Shown: one piece after another, positions 7,924 to 20,001 of the stretch
Position numbering within the stretch: the stretch's first letter is position 1
How the letters are laid out: each line of letters begins with the position of its first letter
Source: Myxococcales bacterium
GTDB taxonomy: Bacteria > Myxococcota_A > Polyangia > Polyangiales > Ga0077539
Assembly: GCA_030652255.1 (NCBI GenBank)
Contig: JAUSAZ010000056.1
Span: 1 to 64,000 of the forward strand
DNA length: 64,000 nt
Direction: 5' to 3'
The notes under the pieces: model-generated
What the model was told of the DNA's origin: nothing
Databases searched by the model: none
Seen by the model: the letters and a program-made list of their open reading frames with translations, nothing else
Translations under genes and position numbers: made by a program

Positions 7924-9258
7924 GTGGGAACCCGATGGGCCGCTGGCATGACGGTGTTCGCGCTCGCACTTGCGTGCCGCCGCGACGCCCCGCGCCCGCC
8001 GGGCGCAGGCCCCACGGCCCCCGTCACCGATCCCACCGGGGCGCCCCGGATCGGGTCGGCCGATGCCGACGACGAGCAGCCCCTCCCGGACGGCTACTGC
8101 CACCCGGCGACGGTGATCTCCACGGGTCGGGGCGGCGCGATCATCGACGCCTGCTTCGACCCCCAGACCAACCAGACCGACCTCGTCGGCCAGCGCGTCG
8201 ACGCCGACGCGATGACCGTGGGCTCCCGCGTTCGCCTGCGCCGCATCCCGGGCAACGTGGTGTCCCTCGCCGCCGCGGTGGTCGACGGCGCGCCCCGGGT
8301 CGCCTGGATCGCCCACGTCGGCGACGGCGCCGAGCGCAGCGACGAGTTCACCGACCGCGGCCGCGGTCATCGCGAGGTCGCGGTCCAGGCCCTGTCCCCG
8401 ACGCTCGCGCTCGTCGGTGCGCCGGTCCCCGTCCACCGCTACGGCGTGGCCGCGCGCGCGGACTCCGAGCGCCGGGGCTGGGCGCGGTCGCGCGTCGAGA
8501 TCGCGGCGGGCCCCGAGCACGCGGTGCTGCTGCTCACCACGGACGCCGAGGAGCCGTGCCCTGGCGGCAGGCAGCGCTGCGCCTCGTGGTCGGTGTTCTC
8601 CGTCGAGGCAGACGGCACCGCCCGCCGCGTGCGCCACGAGTCGAGCGCCTCGGCCTCCTTCGAGCCCCAGAGCCTGATCCGCGTGGGCGACGAGCTCGCG
8701 TACGTACGCGGCGCCGACGCGGTGCGCAGCACGCTGTACGTCCACTCGGTGCGCCTCGGGAGCTCTGGGGTGTCGACGATGCCCTCGGCGATGTTCGACC
8801 CGCTGCCCAACTGGCTCTCGGGCTCCATCGCGTGGACGGGCTCCGCCGTCGTCACCCTCGGCGAGGAGCGGGCGATCGACGAGGGCGTTGCCCGGCTCGC
8901 GGTCCGGGTCACCTCGCTGAGCGGCCCGATGCCCACCCGTCCTCGCCCGAGCGACGAGCCCGACACCGTGCGCTGGCCGCTCGTGACCGACCGCAGCTGG
9001 CGCTGCGTGCGCCGCCACCCGGTGCTGCGCATCGCGTGGCGCGGGGGCGCGGTGGAGCTCGACCCGACGACCCCGGGCGCGTCCTTCGAGCTGTCGCGCT
9101 GGCTCTCCCCCGCGGTCGCGGGCATCCCGGTGAGGGCGCGGGCGCCGCGATGGCTCCCGCCCATGGCGTGGATGGGTCGCGCGCTGCTCGCGATCGACGG
9201 CTTCGACCGCCTTCGCCGCTGGACCTGCCCCCGCGACGGTGTCGCCCCGACGGAGTGA
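7924..9258 (+). CDS. Lipoprotein of unknown function
   Basis: I take GTG 7924 as start because it supplies the basic n-region of a lipoprotein signal with the lipobox LALAC (Cys about residue 18). The in-frame ATG at 7948 would leave a signal too short. The mature part (~425 residues) has alternating beta-like segments such as RVAWIAHVG and GDELAYVRGAD, and a CPGGRQRC pair. That is the feel of a beta-propeller or WD-like surface protein, as seen in many myxobacterial lipoproteins. No catalytic motif is seen. It converges on trmFO, with only 10 bases between the stop codons. Confidence 0.65.
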   Translation: MGTRWAAGMTVFALALACRRDAPRPPGAGPTAPVTDPTGAPRIGSADADDEQPLPDGYCHPATVISTGRGGAIIDACFDPQTNQTDLVGQRVDADAMTVGSRVRLRRIPGNVVSLAAAVVDGAPRVAWIAHVGDGAERSDEFTDRGRGHREVAVQALSPTLALVGAPVPVHRYGVAARADSERRGWARSRVEIAAGPEHAVLLLTTDAEEPCPGGRQRCASWSVFSVEADGTARRVRHESSASASFEPQSLIRVGDELAYVRGADAVRSTLYVHSVRLGSSGVSTMPSAMFDPLPNWLSGSIAWTGSAVVTLGEERAIDEGVARLAVRVTSLSGPMPTRPRPSDEPDTVRWPLVTDRSWRCVRRHPVLRIAWRGGAVELDPTTPGASFELSRWLSPAVAGIPVRARAPRWLPPMAWMGRALLAIDGFDRLRRWTCPRDGVAPTE

Positions 9259-9268
9259 GCCCGGTGGG

Positions 9269-10675
9269 TCAGTCCGCGGCGCAGCTCGCCGCGGTGACGG
9301 TCGCCGCCGGCGTGGGCTCGGCGGCCACGATGTCCCTCGGCTCCCGGCCCTCGGCGACGACCGGCAGCCACGCTGTGAGGGCGTCGAGCGCCCGCTGCGC
9401 GCCGCGCTCCAGGCGCACATGCTTGGCGAGCTTGCGCACCTTCGGGTCGACCACCGGCGGCAGCAGGGCCCAGGTGAGGTTGCTCGGCTGGAAGTCCTCG
9501 CGCGGGGTCTGCAGGTGTGTGAGCAGGCCGCCGAGCGCGGTGGTCGGCGGCGGCGGGGCGAGCTCGACGCCGCGGAGCCGCTGGGCCAGGAGCAGGGCGC
9601 AGAGGAAGCCGCCGCCCGCGCTCTCGACGTAGCCCTCGACGCCGGTGATCTGCCCCGCGAGGAAGACCCCGGGCAGGGCCTTGAGCTCCATCGCCGGGGT
9701 GAGCATCCGCGGCGCGTTGACGAAGGTGTTGCGGTGCACCGACCCGAAGCGCACGAACTCCGCGGACTCCAGGCCCGGGATCATCCGGAACACCGTCGCC
9801 TGCGCCCCGTAGGTCATGCGCGTCTGGAACCCGACGAGGTTGTACGCCGTCGCGGCGAAGTCCTCCTGGCGCAGCTGCACCACGGCGTAGGGCGTGCGCC
9901 CGGTGCGCGGGTCGCTCAACCCGACGGGCTTCATGGGACCGTAGGCGAGGGTGTCCTTGCCGCGCGCGGCCATCACCTCGACGGGCAGGCAGCCCTCGAA
10001 GTAGCGCGCCTCCTCGAAGGCCCGCGGGGCGACCTTGTCGGCGGCGATGAGGGCGTCGATGAACGCGTAGTACTCCGCGGCGTTCATCGGGCAGTTGATG
10101 TACGCGTCGTCGCCGCCCTTGTCGTAGCGCGACTGCCGGAACGTGCGCTCGGGGTCGATGGACTCCGCCGACACGATGGGCGCGATGGCGTCGTAGTACG
10201 CGAGCTGGTCCTCGCCGATGGCGCGCACGAGGTCCTTCGCGAGGGCGTCGCCGGTGAGCGGGCCCGTCGCGAGGATCACCGGCCGCGCCGCGGGGATCTC
10301 GGTCACCTCCGCCGAGACGCGCGTGATGAGCGGGTGCCCGTCGATGGCCGCGGTGATCGTCGCGCTGAAGCGGTCGCGGTCCACCGCGAGGGCGCCGCCC
10401 GCGGGCACCGCCGTGAGGTCCGCCGCCGCGAGGATGAGCGAGCCCGCGCGGCGGAGTTCTTCCTTGAGCAGCCCGACGGCGTTGGTGAGCGCCGCGCCGC
10501 GCAGCGAGTTGGAGCACACCAGCTCGCAGAGCCCGTCGCCGCTCTGCGCGGGCGTGCGCCGGTGTGGCTTCTGCTCGATGAGCGTGACGGCGACGCCGCG
10601 ACACGCGAGCTGCCACGCCGCCTCGCACCCGGCGAGGCCGCCGCCGACCACCGTCACCGCATTACGGTCCGTCAT
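9269..10675 (-). CDS. trmFO: Folate/FAD-dependent tRNA U54 methyltransferase TrmFO
   Basis: TrmFO makes ribothymidine at position 54 of tRNA using methylenetetrahydrofolate and FADH2. The 468-residue protein has the N-terminal FAD-binding [11 protein letters not shown] (about residues 11-21). The [10 protein letters not shown] segment holds a Cys at about 54, matching the conserved Cys53 of the Bacillus enzyme. The [14 protein letters not shown] motif holds the second conserved Cys, and [14 protein letters not shown] follows near the C-terminus. The start is set at the ATG of MTDRNAV, right before the Rossmann strand; the open frame continues upstream without homology. It lies downstream of topA and dprA on the same strand, a gene association also known from Firmicutes. 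Confidence 0.95.
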   Translation of the reverse strand: MTDRNAVTVVGGGLAGCEAAWQLACRGVAVTLIEQKPHRRTPAQSGDGLCELVCSNSLRGAALTNAVGLLKEELRRAGSLILAAADLTAVPAGGALAVDRDRFSATITAAIDGHPLITRVSAEVTEIPAARPVILATGPLTGDALAKDLVRAIGEDQLAYYDAIAPIVSAESIDPERTFRQSRYDKGGDDAYINCPMNAAEYYAFIDALIAADKVAPRAFEEARYFEGCLPVEVMAARGKDTLAYGPMKPVGLSDPRTGRTPYAVVQLRQEDFAATAYNLVGFQTRMTYGAQATVFRMIPGLESAEFVRFGSVHRNTFVNAPRMLTPAMELKALPGVFLAGQITGVEGYVESAGGGFLCALLLAQRLRGVELAPPPPTTALGGLLTHLQTPREDFQPSNLTWALLPPVVDPKVRKLAKHVRLERGAQRALDALTAWLPVVAEGREPRDIVAAEPTPAATVTAASCAAD

Positions 10676-10742
10676 CGCTTCGGTCCTGTGTCTGTAAGTG
10701 GGGGGAGATGGAATCAGTGCGGGACAGCCGCGCAGGCGGCGA

Positions 10743-13229
<2,487 letters not shown>

Positions 13230-13264
13230 CGCTGCTCCTTACGACGGTGGAGGGGGTTACACCG

Positions 13265-14218
13265 TTACGCATCTGCGCGGGTGAACATCCCTCCGCCGCG
13301 GTCTTCGATGAATCCTGCCAGGACGAGCGTCAAGAGAACCTGCTGCGCTCGTGAGGTCGACAGGGCCGACGCGCGAGCCACCTCTTCGATGTGCCGTGGC
13401 CCGACGGCGAGGGCTTCGTACACGAGCGATCCTGCCTCGTCCAGCGTGAGCGGGTCGGGTCCTCGAGCGCGCTCGGGTGCGCGCTCGGGTGTACGCACGG
13501 ACGCGGCTCGGGTGCGCGGCGCCCGCGCGCTCACGGGTGCGTGCGTGGCGTCACGCGCGAAGAGCGCCCCGTCCGTCTCGGCCAGGAGGGCCATCACGTC
13601 GTCGGCCGTCACGCACGGCCGCGCGCCCGCGCGCAGCAGTCGCACGTTGCCCCGGGCGCGGCGATCGAAGGGGGACGCGGGCACCGCCATCAGCCGTCGA
13701 CCCGCGCGCCGCGCCGCGTCCGCCGCGATGAGCGCCCCCGAGGGATCGGGCGCCTGCACCACCACGATGACGTCGGCGAGCGCCGCGACAAGCTCGTTGC
13801 GGCGGGGGAAGGTCCACTGCGTCGGCGGGGTCTCCGGGGGAAACTGTGAGACCAGGGCCCCGCCGCTCGCGACGATGGCCCGGTAGAGGTTCGCGTGTCG
13901 GCGGGGATAGCAGTGCGCGAGCCCGCAGGGGAGCACCACCGCCGTGCGCCCGCCGCCGTCGAGGGCGCCCTGGTGCGCGGCGGCGTCGACCCCGAGGGCC
14001 CCGCCGGAGAGCACCCGCACCCCGCGCTGCGAGAGGTCGCGCGCGAGGCGATGGGCCAGCGCCCGGGCCGCGGGGTCGGGCATCCGGGTGCCGATGACCG
14101 CCACCACCGGCGGGCTCAGGGCCGACGGGTCGCCCTGGATCCAGAGCGGGTCCCACCGCGGGTCGAGGCGTCCGTCGATGGGGAGCGAGAGGGCGGCGTA
14201 GGGCAGGGGGTCTGGCAT
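13265..14218 (-). CDS. dprA: DNA-processing protein DprA/Smf
   Basis: DprA loads RecA on incoming single-stranded DNA during natural transformation. The Rossmann-like core is clear: AVIGTRMPDPAAR, then VRVLSGGALGVDAAAHQGAL, VLPCGLAHCYP, FPRRNELVAALAD and a DPSGALIAA segment. A C-terminal winged-helix-like region (TLDEAGSLVYEAL, then ALSTSRAQQVLLTLVLAGF) ends the protein. The N-terminal SAM-like domain of longer family members is missing. I use ATG 14218; a GTG at 14263 would add 15 unremarkable residues and extend into the divergent promoter region. It precedes topA and trmFO in the same direction. Confidence 0.9.
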   Translation of the reverse strand: MPDPLPYAALSLPIDGRLDPRWDPLWIQGDPSALSPPVVAVIGTRMPDPAARALAHRLARDLSQRGVRVLSGGALGVDAAAHQGALDGGGRTAVVLPCGLAHCYPRRHANLYRAIVASGGALVSQFPPETPPTQWTFPRRNELVAALADVIVVVQAPDPSGALIAADAARRAGRRLMAVPASPFDRRARGNVRLLRAGARPCVTADDVMALLAETDGALFARDATHAPVSARAPRTRAASVRTPERAPERARGPDPLTLDEAGSLVYEALAVGPRHIEEVARASALSTSRAQQVLLTLVLAGFIEDRGGGMFTRADA

Positions 14219-14307
14219 GGCGGCGTTGTCGTCGGACAATTCCGCGGCGGTTGCGTGCAGCACTTTCTTGGCGGGGCCCCACGCGACGCTCTAGGCTCGC
14301 CGAGACC

Positions 14308-15240
14308 ATGCGACCCAAAGCACTCGCACTCACCCTCACGCTCGCCGGATGGGGATGCAGCGCCAACACCAGCGCCACCCTCGCGCGCATGGAGTCCGAG
14401 ATGCGGCGCATGCGCAGCGAGCAGGAGCGGCAGGCGTCGCAGCTCGACGTGCTCCAGCACCGGGTTGTGTTGACCGAAGACGCGGCCCAGCAGGCGCGGC
14501 GCGCGGTCGCCGCCACGGACATCCACCGCGCGACCATCCGGCTGGGCGTCGAGCCCGCCGCCGCCGAGCCCATCCGCGTCGACAGCACCTCGGTGCGCGC
14601 CGGCGAGCCCGAGGGGCCCGACGAGTCCAACCTCCCCGCGGTGCGCATCTCCCGCAACGAGCGCATCCCCGAGCGCGAGCCCTTCGTGGTCCACCCCAAC
14701 GACCGGCTGCCGGTGGCCCCGGTGCCGCCGCTCCCGGCAGGGCCCCGGTCGCCGTCGGGCGCCCCCGCGCCGGCGCCCGCGCCGCCTCCACCGCCGGGGA
14801 TCACCCCGCCGCGTAATGGACACGCGCCGGTCGCCCTCGACGAGCGCGCCCCGGGCACCCTCGACCCGCGCGCGGCCACCGCCTACGACGCGGCGCTCGC
14901 GCTGGCGCGGGGCAACCGCTGCGCCGAGGCCGTCGAGGCCTTCGCGGGCTTCCTGGTGCGCTGGCCCGCGCACCCCCACGCGGACAACGCCATGTACTGG
15001 CGGGCCGAGTGCTTCCTGCGATCGGGTGACGCGCCGCGGGGCGTGCGCGAACTCCAGGGGCTGCTCGAGCGATTCCCGGTGGGCAACAAGGTGCCCGACG
15101 CGCTCTTCACGCTCCGCACCGCGCTGCTGCGCGCGGGCGACGCGGCGGGCGCCGAGCGGGCCGGGCAGCGGCTCCTGAACGACCATGCAGATTCCGAGGC
15201 CGCGCGTCGGCTTCGCGACGAGAGGGAAGGCGGACGATGA
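14308..15240 (+). CDS. CpoB/YbgF-like coiled-coil and TPR lipoprotein
   Basis: This 310-residue protein starts at ATG 14308 with a lipoprotein signal and lipobox LAGWGC. Residues ~25-75 are a heptad-like coiled coil (MESEMRRMRSEQERQASQLD), then a long Pro-rich linker. The last ~120 residues hold TPR-like helices with the signature of YbgF/CpoB (AYDAALALARGNRCAEAV, FLVRWPAHPHADNAMYW). CpoB coordinates outer-membrane constriction with cell-wall synthesis through Tol-Pal. Here no tol genes adjoin, and the coiled coil is at the N-terminus as in CpoB. It overlaps the LysM gene by 4 bases, which supports a cell-wall job. Confidence 0.75.
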   Translation: MRPKALALTLTLAGWGCSANTSATLARMESEMRRMRSEQERQASQLDVLQHRVVLTEDAAQQARRAVAATDIHRATIRLGVEPAAAEPIRVDSTSVRAGEPEGPDESNLPAVRISRNERIPEREPFVVHPNDRLPVAPVPPLPAGPRSPSGAPAPAPAPPPPPGITPPRNGHAPVALDERAPGTLDPRAATAYDAALALARGNRCAEAVEAFAGFLVRWPAHPHADNAMYWRAECFLRSGDAPRGVRELQGLLERFPVGNKVPDALFTLRTALLRAGDAAGAERAGQRLLNDHADSEAARRLRDEREGGR

Positions 15241-16427
15241 GGTTCTTCTGGCGATGGCCGTGGGTCGCGACCGTGCTGGCAGTGCCGGCGCTCGCGAACG
15301 CGCAGGTGACGGTGAACGACGAGGCGACGCCCGCGTCGGTGGTGGCGCGCCCGCGGACGACGATCACCCTCTCGTCCGGGGCGCCCGGGACGAACACCCG
15401 GAGCAACGTCGGGATGGTTCCGGAGTTTCACACGGTGAGCACCGGGGACACCCTGTGGGACATCTCCGGGTACTACTTCGAGAACCCCTGGTACTGGCCC
15501 CGGGTGTGGGCGCGCAACCCGCAGATCACCAACCCCCACTGGATCTTCCCCAACGACCAGGTGCGCCTGCTGCTGCCGGGCGAGGTGTCGTCCGCGACGC
15601 CCACGACCTCGATGGTGCAGACCCCCGGCGGGCTGCGCGTCACCCGCGCGGCGCCGCGCTACCCCCGCGGGACCATCTTCCTGCGCGAGTCGGCCTGGGC
15701 GACCACGGAAGACATCACCGTGTCGGGCTCGATCGTGGGCGCCCCGGAGGACAACATGCTCCTCTCCGAAGGGGACCAGGCGTACGTGGAGTTTCCGCGC
15801 CGCGCCCCCAACGTCGGCGAGAGCTACACCATCTACTCGTCGGCCCAGGCGACGGAGGGCTCTGACCGCGACGCGGGCCGCGTGGTGCGCGTCCTCGGCA
15901 CCGTCGTGGTCGACGCGTGGGACGCCCGGCGGCACATCGCCACGGTGCGCATCACCGAGTCCCTCGAGCCCATCGAGCGGGGCGAGCGGGTGGCGGTGAT
16001 CCAGCGGCAGTTCCTGCCCGTCCCGCCGGTGCCCAACGACCGCGACCTCACCGCCCACGTCGTCGCGACGCCCACGCCGCGCGAGATCGTCGGCAGCAAC
16101 TTCGTGGTCATCATCGACCGCGGCGCGCAGGACGGCGTCCGCCTCGGCAACCGGCTCTTCCTCACGCAGCGCGGCGACCCGTGGCGTCGCTCGGTGGCGT
16201 CCTACAGCCGCGGCATCCGCATCCAGGAGATCGACCGCGACGGCGACGGCCACGTCGACCACGCCCCCGACGCCGAGTCGGTCCGCACGACCGAGGAGCT
16301 CCCCGTGGAGGTCGCGGGCGAGCTCATCGTCGTCGCCGTGCACCCGCGCACCGCGGCGTGCCTCGTGAACCTGAGCGCCCGCGAGATCGAGAACGGCGCC
16401 CCCGTCGTCATGCGCCGCGGCTACTGA
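15237..16427 (+). CDS. Secreted LysM-domain protein
   Basis: This 396-residue exported protein has a signal peptide (FFWRWPWVATVLAVPALANAQ region). A LysM domain spans about residues 60-115: HTVSTGDTLWDISGYYF, a Trp-rich insert (WYWPRV), then NPQITNPHWIFPNDQV. LysM binds peptidoglycan. The remainder is beta-rich, with several GDQAYVEF- and GERVAVIQ-like strands, and ends without a catalytic motif. The whole layout resembles LysM proteins widespread in delta-proteobacteria-like lineages. The start ATG overlaps the upstream stop codon as ATGA, so it is translationally coupled to the CpoB-like lipoprotein; both probably act at the cell wall. Confidence 0.85.
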   Translation: MRFFWRWPWVATVLAVPALANAQVTVNDEATPASVVARPRTTITLSSGAPGTNTRSNVGMVPEFHTVSTGDTLWDISGYYFENPWYWPRVWARNPQITNPHWIFPNDQVRLLLPGEVSSATPTTSMVQTPGGLRVTRAAPRYPRGTIFLRESAWATTEDITVSGSIVGAPEDNMLLSEGDQAYVEFPRRAPNVGESYTIYSSAQATEGSDRDAGRVVRVLGTVVVDAWDARRHIATVRITESLEPIERGERVAVIQRQFLPVPPVPNDRDLTAHVVATPTPREIVGSNFVVIIDRGAQDGVRLGNRLFLTQRGDPWRRSVASYSRGIRIQEIDRDGDGHVDHAPDAESVRTTEELPVEVAGELIVVAVHPRTAACLVNLSAREIENGAPVVMRRGY

Positions 16428-16440
16428 CCCTCTCCCTCCC

Positions 16441-17952
16441 TCACGCCATCGGATCGAGCACGCCGCGCACGGTGATCGCCACGGCGTCGCCGAGCTCCTC
16501 GGGCGCCAGCACGACGCAGTCCGTCGGCGCCGAGCGCAGGGCCTCCCAGAGCGCGCGGCGGATGGGCTGCGCGGCCAGCAGCACCACCGACGCGGCGTCC
16601 GGGCACCCGCCCTGCACCATCGCGCGCAGGTCGTCGACGAGCGCCGCGCCGAGGGTCGGCCGACGCGCCAGCTCGTCGCGCAGGGCCGCCTCGACGGACG
16701 GGCCCACCATCCACACCGCGATGGCCCCGTCGGGCGCGAAGCGTCGCGCGATGTGCGAGCGCAGCCCCTCGCGCACGGCCGCCCGCCAGCGCTCCGGGCG
16801 CTCGCCCGCCGCGCCCGCCCGCAGCGCGGCCTCCAGGATCGCTCGGAGGTCGTCGCTCGGCACGCCCTCCTCGGCCAGCCAGCGGCGCAGCGCCGTGAGG
16901 TCGGCGGTGGTGACGAGCGCGGGCGACGTCGCGCGCACCAGCGCGGGCGCCTCGGCGGAGAGGGCGTCGAGCCGGCGCTCGGTGTCGTCGAGGTCGATCG
17001 CGCCCAGGGCGACCGCGGGCTCCTCGGGAGAGGCGCGGTGGGGCGCGAGCGAGAGCGCGGCCAGCGCCGCGGCGACCAGCGCGAAGGGCCACAGCGGGAA
17101 GCCCGGCGCGACGCCCGCGAGGAGCATCACGCCCGCGGTGATGCGCAGGGTCGAGGGCGCCACGAGGCGGGCGTCGTCGGCGGGCGCGAGCGGCCGGCTC
17201 ACGGAGAGCGCCGCGGCGACGGCGAGCAGCATCGAGGGCACCTGGGCGAGCAGGCCCTGACCGATGGCGAAGGTGGCGTAGCGCTCCGCCGCGGCGCCCG
17301 CCGGGAGCCCCGCCCGCGTCACGCCGAGGAGGGTCCCGGCGACGAGGTTGACGACGACGATGACCACGCCCGCGACGGCGTCGCCCTTCACGAAGCGCAT
17401 CGCGCCGTCCATGGCCCCCGCTCGCTGCGCCCGGCGCTCGAGCTCCGCGCGCTCGCGCCGGGCCTGCCGCGCGTCGATCGCCCCGGCGCGCGCCGACGCG
17501 TCGATGGCGAGCTGCTGACCCGGCATCGCGTCGAGGGCGAAGCGCGCGGCGACCTCGGCGACCCGCTCGCCGCCCTGCACCACCACTACGATCTGCACCA
17601 CCGTGAGGATGGTGAACACCGCCGCGCCGACCACCGCGTCGCCGCGCACCGCGACGGCGCCGAAGGCCGCGATGACCGCGCCGGGCGAGGCCCCGCCGAG
17701 GATGGCGCGCGACGCGGCGAGCTCCAGCGCCAGGCGCGCGAGCACCCCCCCGAGGAGGACGGCGGGCAGGGCCGAGACGAGGCGGGTCGGGCGGGGGTCC
17801 GCGGCGCTGAGCAGCACCACGAGCGAGGCGGCGAGGTTGGCGACGAGCAGCGGGTCGAGGAGGGCGGCGGGCAGCGGGGCGAGGAGGGCTGCGAGGAGAA
17901 GGGCGAGGGCGGCGCCGCGCAGCCACGGGTCGACGCGGCCCAGCGCCGTCAT
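16441..17952 (-). CDS. Orphan, shortened FlhA/SctV-family (FHIPEP) export-gate homologue
   Basis: The first ~330 residues match the membrane part of FlhA/SctV, the export gate of flagella and type III secretion. Several hydrophobic helices are followed by the conserved cytoplasmic loop: GERVAEVAARFALDAMPGQQ at about 128-147, AIDARQARRERAELE at about 158-172, and AMDGAMRFVKGDA at about 180-192. The C-terminal part keeps the late FlhA-like pattern (a VLLAAQPIRRALWEAL helix-strand). At 503 residues it is about 190 shorter than normal FlhA, mostly missing from the cytoplasmic domain. No other flagellar or type III genes are in the window. It starts 1 base after the epimerase gene ends, so it is the last gene of a three-gene operon. 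Confidence 0.85.
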   Translation of the reverse strand: MTALGRVDPWLRGAALALLLAALLAPLPAALLDPLLVANLAASLVVLLSAADPRPTRLVSALPAVLLGGVLARLALELAASRAILGGASPGAVIAAFGAVAVRGDAVVGAAVFTILTVVQIVVVVQGGERVAEVAARFALDAMPGQQLAIDASARAGAIDARQARRERAELERRAQRAGAMDGAMRFVKGDAVAGVVIVVVNLVAGTLLGVTRAGLPAGAAAERYATFAIGQGLLAQVPSMLLAVAAALSVSRPLAPADDARLVAPSTLRITAGVMLLAGVAPGFPLWPFALVAAALAALSLAPHRASPEEPAVALGAIDLDDTERRLDALSAEAPALVRATSPALVTTADLTALRRWLAEEGVPSDDLRAILEAALRAGAAGERPERWRAAVREGLRSHIARRFAPDGAIAVWMVGPSVEAALRDELARRPTLGAALVDDLRAMVQGGCPDAASVVLLAAQPIRRALWEALRSAPTDCVVLAPEELGDAVAITVRGVLDPMA

Positions 17953-17953
17953 C

Positions 17954-18907
17954 TCAACGGACGCCTTCCCGGTGGAACCACTCCGCGAAGCGCGCGAGGC
18001 CCTCGTCGATGAGGGTCGTGGGGGCGTAGCCGAGCTTCTCGCGGGCGTGGGTGATGTCCGCGAAGGTGATCGGCACGTCGCCGGGCTGGTCGGGCTCGTG
18101 GTGGGTCTTCGGCGCGATGCCGAGGGCGCGGCCCAGCTTCTCCACGACGGCGTCGAGGCGCGTCGTGTGCGACTCGCCGAGGTTGTAGATCTCGTAGCCC
18201 TCGCAGTGGTCGAGGGCCGCGACGGTGCCCTGCACGATGTCCGCGATGTACGTGTAGTCCCGGGCGCTGCTGCCGTCGCCGTAGATCGGGATCGAGCGCC
18301 CGCGGGCGATCATCGTGGCGAACTTGTGGAACGCCATCTCCGGCCGCTGGCGCGGGCCATACACGGTGAAGTAACGCAGCGACGCGATGTGGGTGCCGTA
18401 GAGGTGGTGCCAGGTGGCGCAGAGCACCTCGCCGGCCTTCTTGGTGGCGGCGTAGGGGGAGATGGGCCGGTCGACGGGGTCGGTCTCGCGGAAGGGCACC
18501 GTGGTGCGGCCGCCGTACACCGACGACGACGACGCGAAGACCAGCCGGGGGACGCCCGCGCGGCGGATGCGCTCGAGCACGTTGGTGAGGCCGCGGACGT
18601 TGGCGTCGATGTACACGCCGGGCGCGTCGATGGAGGGCCGCACGCCCGCCCAGGCCGCGAGGTGGATGACCGCGTCGAAGCGCTCGCGGGCGAAGAGGGC
18701 GTCGAGCGCGGGCTCGTCGCAGAGGTCGCCCTCCACCATGGAGAAGCCCCGGAGCGCGCCGAGCGCCGCGGCGTTGCGGCGCTTGATGGCGGGGTCATAG
18801 AAGGCGTTGAAGTTGTCGAAGCCGACGACCTCGTCGCCGCGGGCGAGCAGGGCCTCCGCGGTGTGGCTCCCGATGAAGCCTGCAGCGCCGGTGAGCAGCA
18901 CCCTCAC
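17954..18907 (-). CDS. NAD-dependent epimerase/dehydratase (UDP-glucuronate 4-epimerase-like)
   Basis: This extended short-chain dehydrogenase has 317 residues. It has the NAD-binding GAAGFIGSH at residues 7-15, a conserved FASSSSVYGG strand with the catalytic Ser, and the SPYAATKKAGE motif with the Tyr-x3-Lys pair. GDGSSARDYTYIADI and a YNLGES segment are both typical of nucleotide-sugar epimerases. The best subgroup match by pattern (FNAFYDPAIKRRNAA, RYFTVYGPRQRPEMA) is UDP-glucuronate 4-epimerase. The start is GTG 18907, which overlaps the SGNH stop codon as GTGA and puts the nucleotide loop at the N-terminus; the longer frame is rejected. It probably supplies a sugar for surface polysaccharide. 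Confidence 0.9.
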   Translation of the reverse strand: MRVLLTGAAGFIGSHTAEALLARGDEVVGFDNFNAFYDPAIKRRNAAALGALRGFSMVEGDLCDEPALDALFARERFDAVIHLAAWAGVRPSIDAPGVYIDANVRGLTNVLERIRRAGVPRLVFASSSSVYGGRTTVPFRETDPVDRPISPYAATKKAGEVLCATWHHLYGTHIASLRYFTVYGPRQRPEMAFHKFATMIARGRSIPIYGDGSSARDYTYIADIVQGTVAALDHCEGYEIYNLGESHTTRLDAVVEKLGRALGIAPKTHHEPDQPGDVPITFADITHAREKLGYAPTTLIDEGLARFAEWFHREGVR

Positions 18908-19932
18908 GGCGTCACCCGGTAGGCGCCGTCGATGGCCTCGAAGAAGAGCCGCCGGAGCTCGTGGTGGCCGCGGTCGTTGGGGTGGATGCAGTCGCTGAAC
19001 CACCCGGTGGCGTCGTCGCGGTCGTAGTAGGGGTTGTCGGTGTGCATGAAGTTGTGGCCGTGGCCGTGGAAGTGGCCGAGGGCGTCGATGACGCCGAAGC
19101 CCATCTCGGTGCCGAGGGCGACGTAGCGGGCGCGCCAGGTGTCGAGGCCCGTGACGAAGGTCGGGAGCCGGAGGTTGAAGAAGCAGCCCTGGATGAAGCC
19201 CTCGCCGTCGCTCGGGTCGTACACCGCCGAGACGTAGATCGACGTGCCGTCGGGGAAGTTCGCCGGGTCCTGGAGGAACTGCACCGTCTGCCGGATGTTG
19301 CTGATCGCGCTGGTGAGGGTGCCGCCCACGGGGTCGCCCGCCACGATGGCGAGCTGCAGGTCGTTGCCGCCGATGGTGATGACCACCACGGAGTGCCCGC
19401 GCACGGGCAGCGAGAGCCGCGTGCGGAGCATCGCCGGCTGGTTGGCCCGCATCGACCCCGTCGTGGCGCCGCCGACGGCGACGTTGACGACCGGCACGGC
19501 GTGGCCGAAGCGCGCCGCGAGGTCGAGGCTCGCCGCGGCGGGCCAGCGCATGGCGTCGTTGGCGCCCAGCAGGCCCCCGTAGGTGAGCGCGGGTCGGCGG
19601 CTCGCACCGGTGCCGGCGGAGATCGAGTCGCCCAGCACGATGAGCCGTGCCGCGTCCATGGGACGGAGCGTAGGCGGGATCACGCTCGCGTGGCCTCGCA
19701 TCGGCGCCCCCGCGTCAGCGACCGGCGGGGGCGCGTCCACCGCGGCGGGGACATCCACCGCGGCGGGAACGTCCTCCGGGAGGCCGCCGACGTCCGTCGC
19801 CGCGGGGGCGTCGACGGTTACCGCGCCGACGTCCGACGAGCCCGCGTCGGCGGGCTGTCCCGGGGTCGTGGCCGAGCCGCACGCGGCGGCGAGCAGGGAG
19901 GCGAGCGCGGCCCAACGCATCGAGGTCGACAT
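18904..19932 (-). CDS. SGNH/GDSL-family hydrolase lipoprotein
   Basis: This 342-residue lipoprotein has the lipobox LAAAC near residue 18 and an Ala/Asp/Val-rich linker to about residue 85. An SGNH hydrolase domain follows. Block I is LIVLGDSISAG with the nucleophile Ser. Gly and Asn sit in the following blocks (NVAVGGATTG, TIGGNDLQ), and the Asp-x-x-His pair is in DCIHPNDRGH near the end. These enzymes remove acyl or acetyl groups from lipids or polysaccharides. As first gene of an operon with a nucleotide-sugar epimerase, an outer-surface polysaccharide esterase is a reasonable guess. Confidence 0.85.
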   Translation of the reverse strand: MSTSMRWAALASLLAAACGSATTPGQPADAGSSDVGAVTVDAPAATDVGGLPEDVPAAVDVPAAVDAPPPVADAGAPMRGHASVIPPTLRPMDAARLIVLGDSISAGTGASRRPALTYGGLLGANDAMRWPAAASLDLAARFGHAVPVVNVAVGGATTGSMRANQPAMLRTRLSLPVRGHSVVVITIGGNDLQLAIVAGDPVGGTLTSAISNIRQTVQFLQDPANFPDGTSIYVSAVYDPSDGEGFIQGCFFNLRLPTFVTGLDTWRARYVALGTEMGFGVIDALGHFHGHGHNFMHTDNPYYDRDDATGWFSDCIHPNDRGHHELRRLFFEAIDGAYRVTP

Positions 19933-20001
19933 GGGCGCGAATGTACCCTCGGAGGCCCCGGCCGTTGAAGCCCTTCCGCCAGCCGGGCGTCCGCGATGGG
20001 G

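Noticed and set aside
8439..10628. A 729-codon open frame on the minus strand across trmFO and a lipoprotein gene
   Set aside because: It is in another frame of trmFO, its protein is a low-complexity Arg/Pro/Ala string and it lacks any domain; such shadows are expected at this GC content.
14226..14239. Short inverted repeat TTGTC-N4-GACAA between dprA and the CpoB-like gene
   Set aside because: Arms of 5 bp are common by chance and no known regulator site matches.
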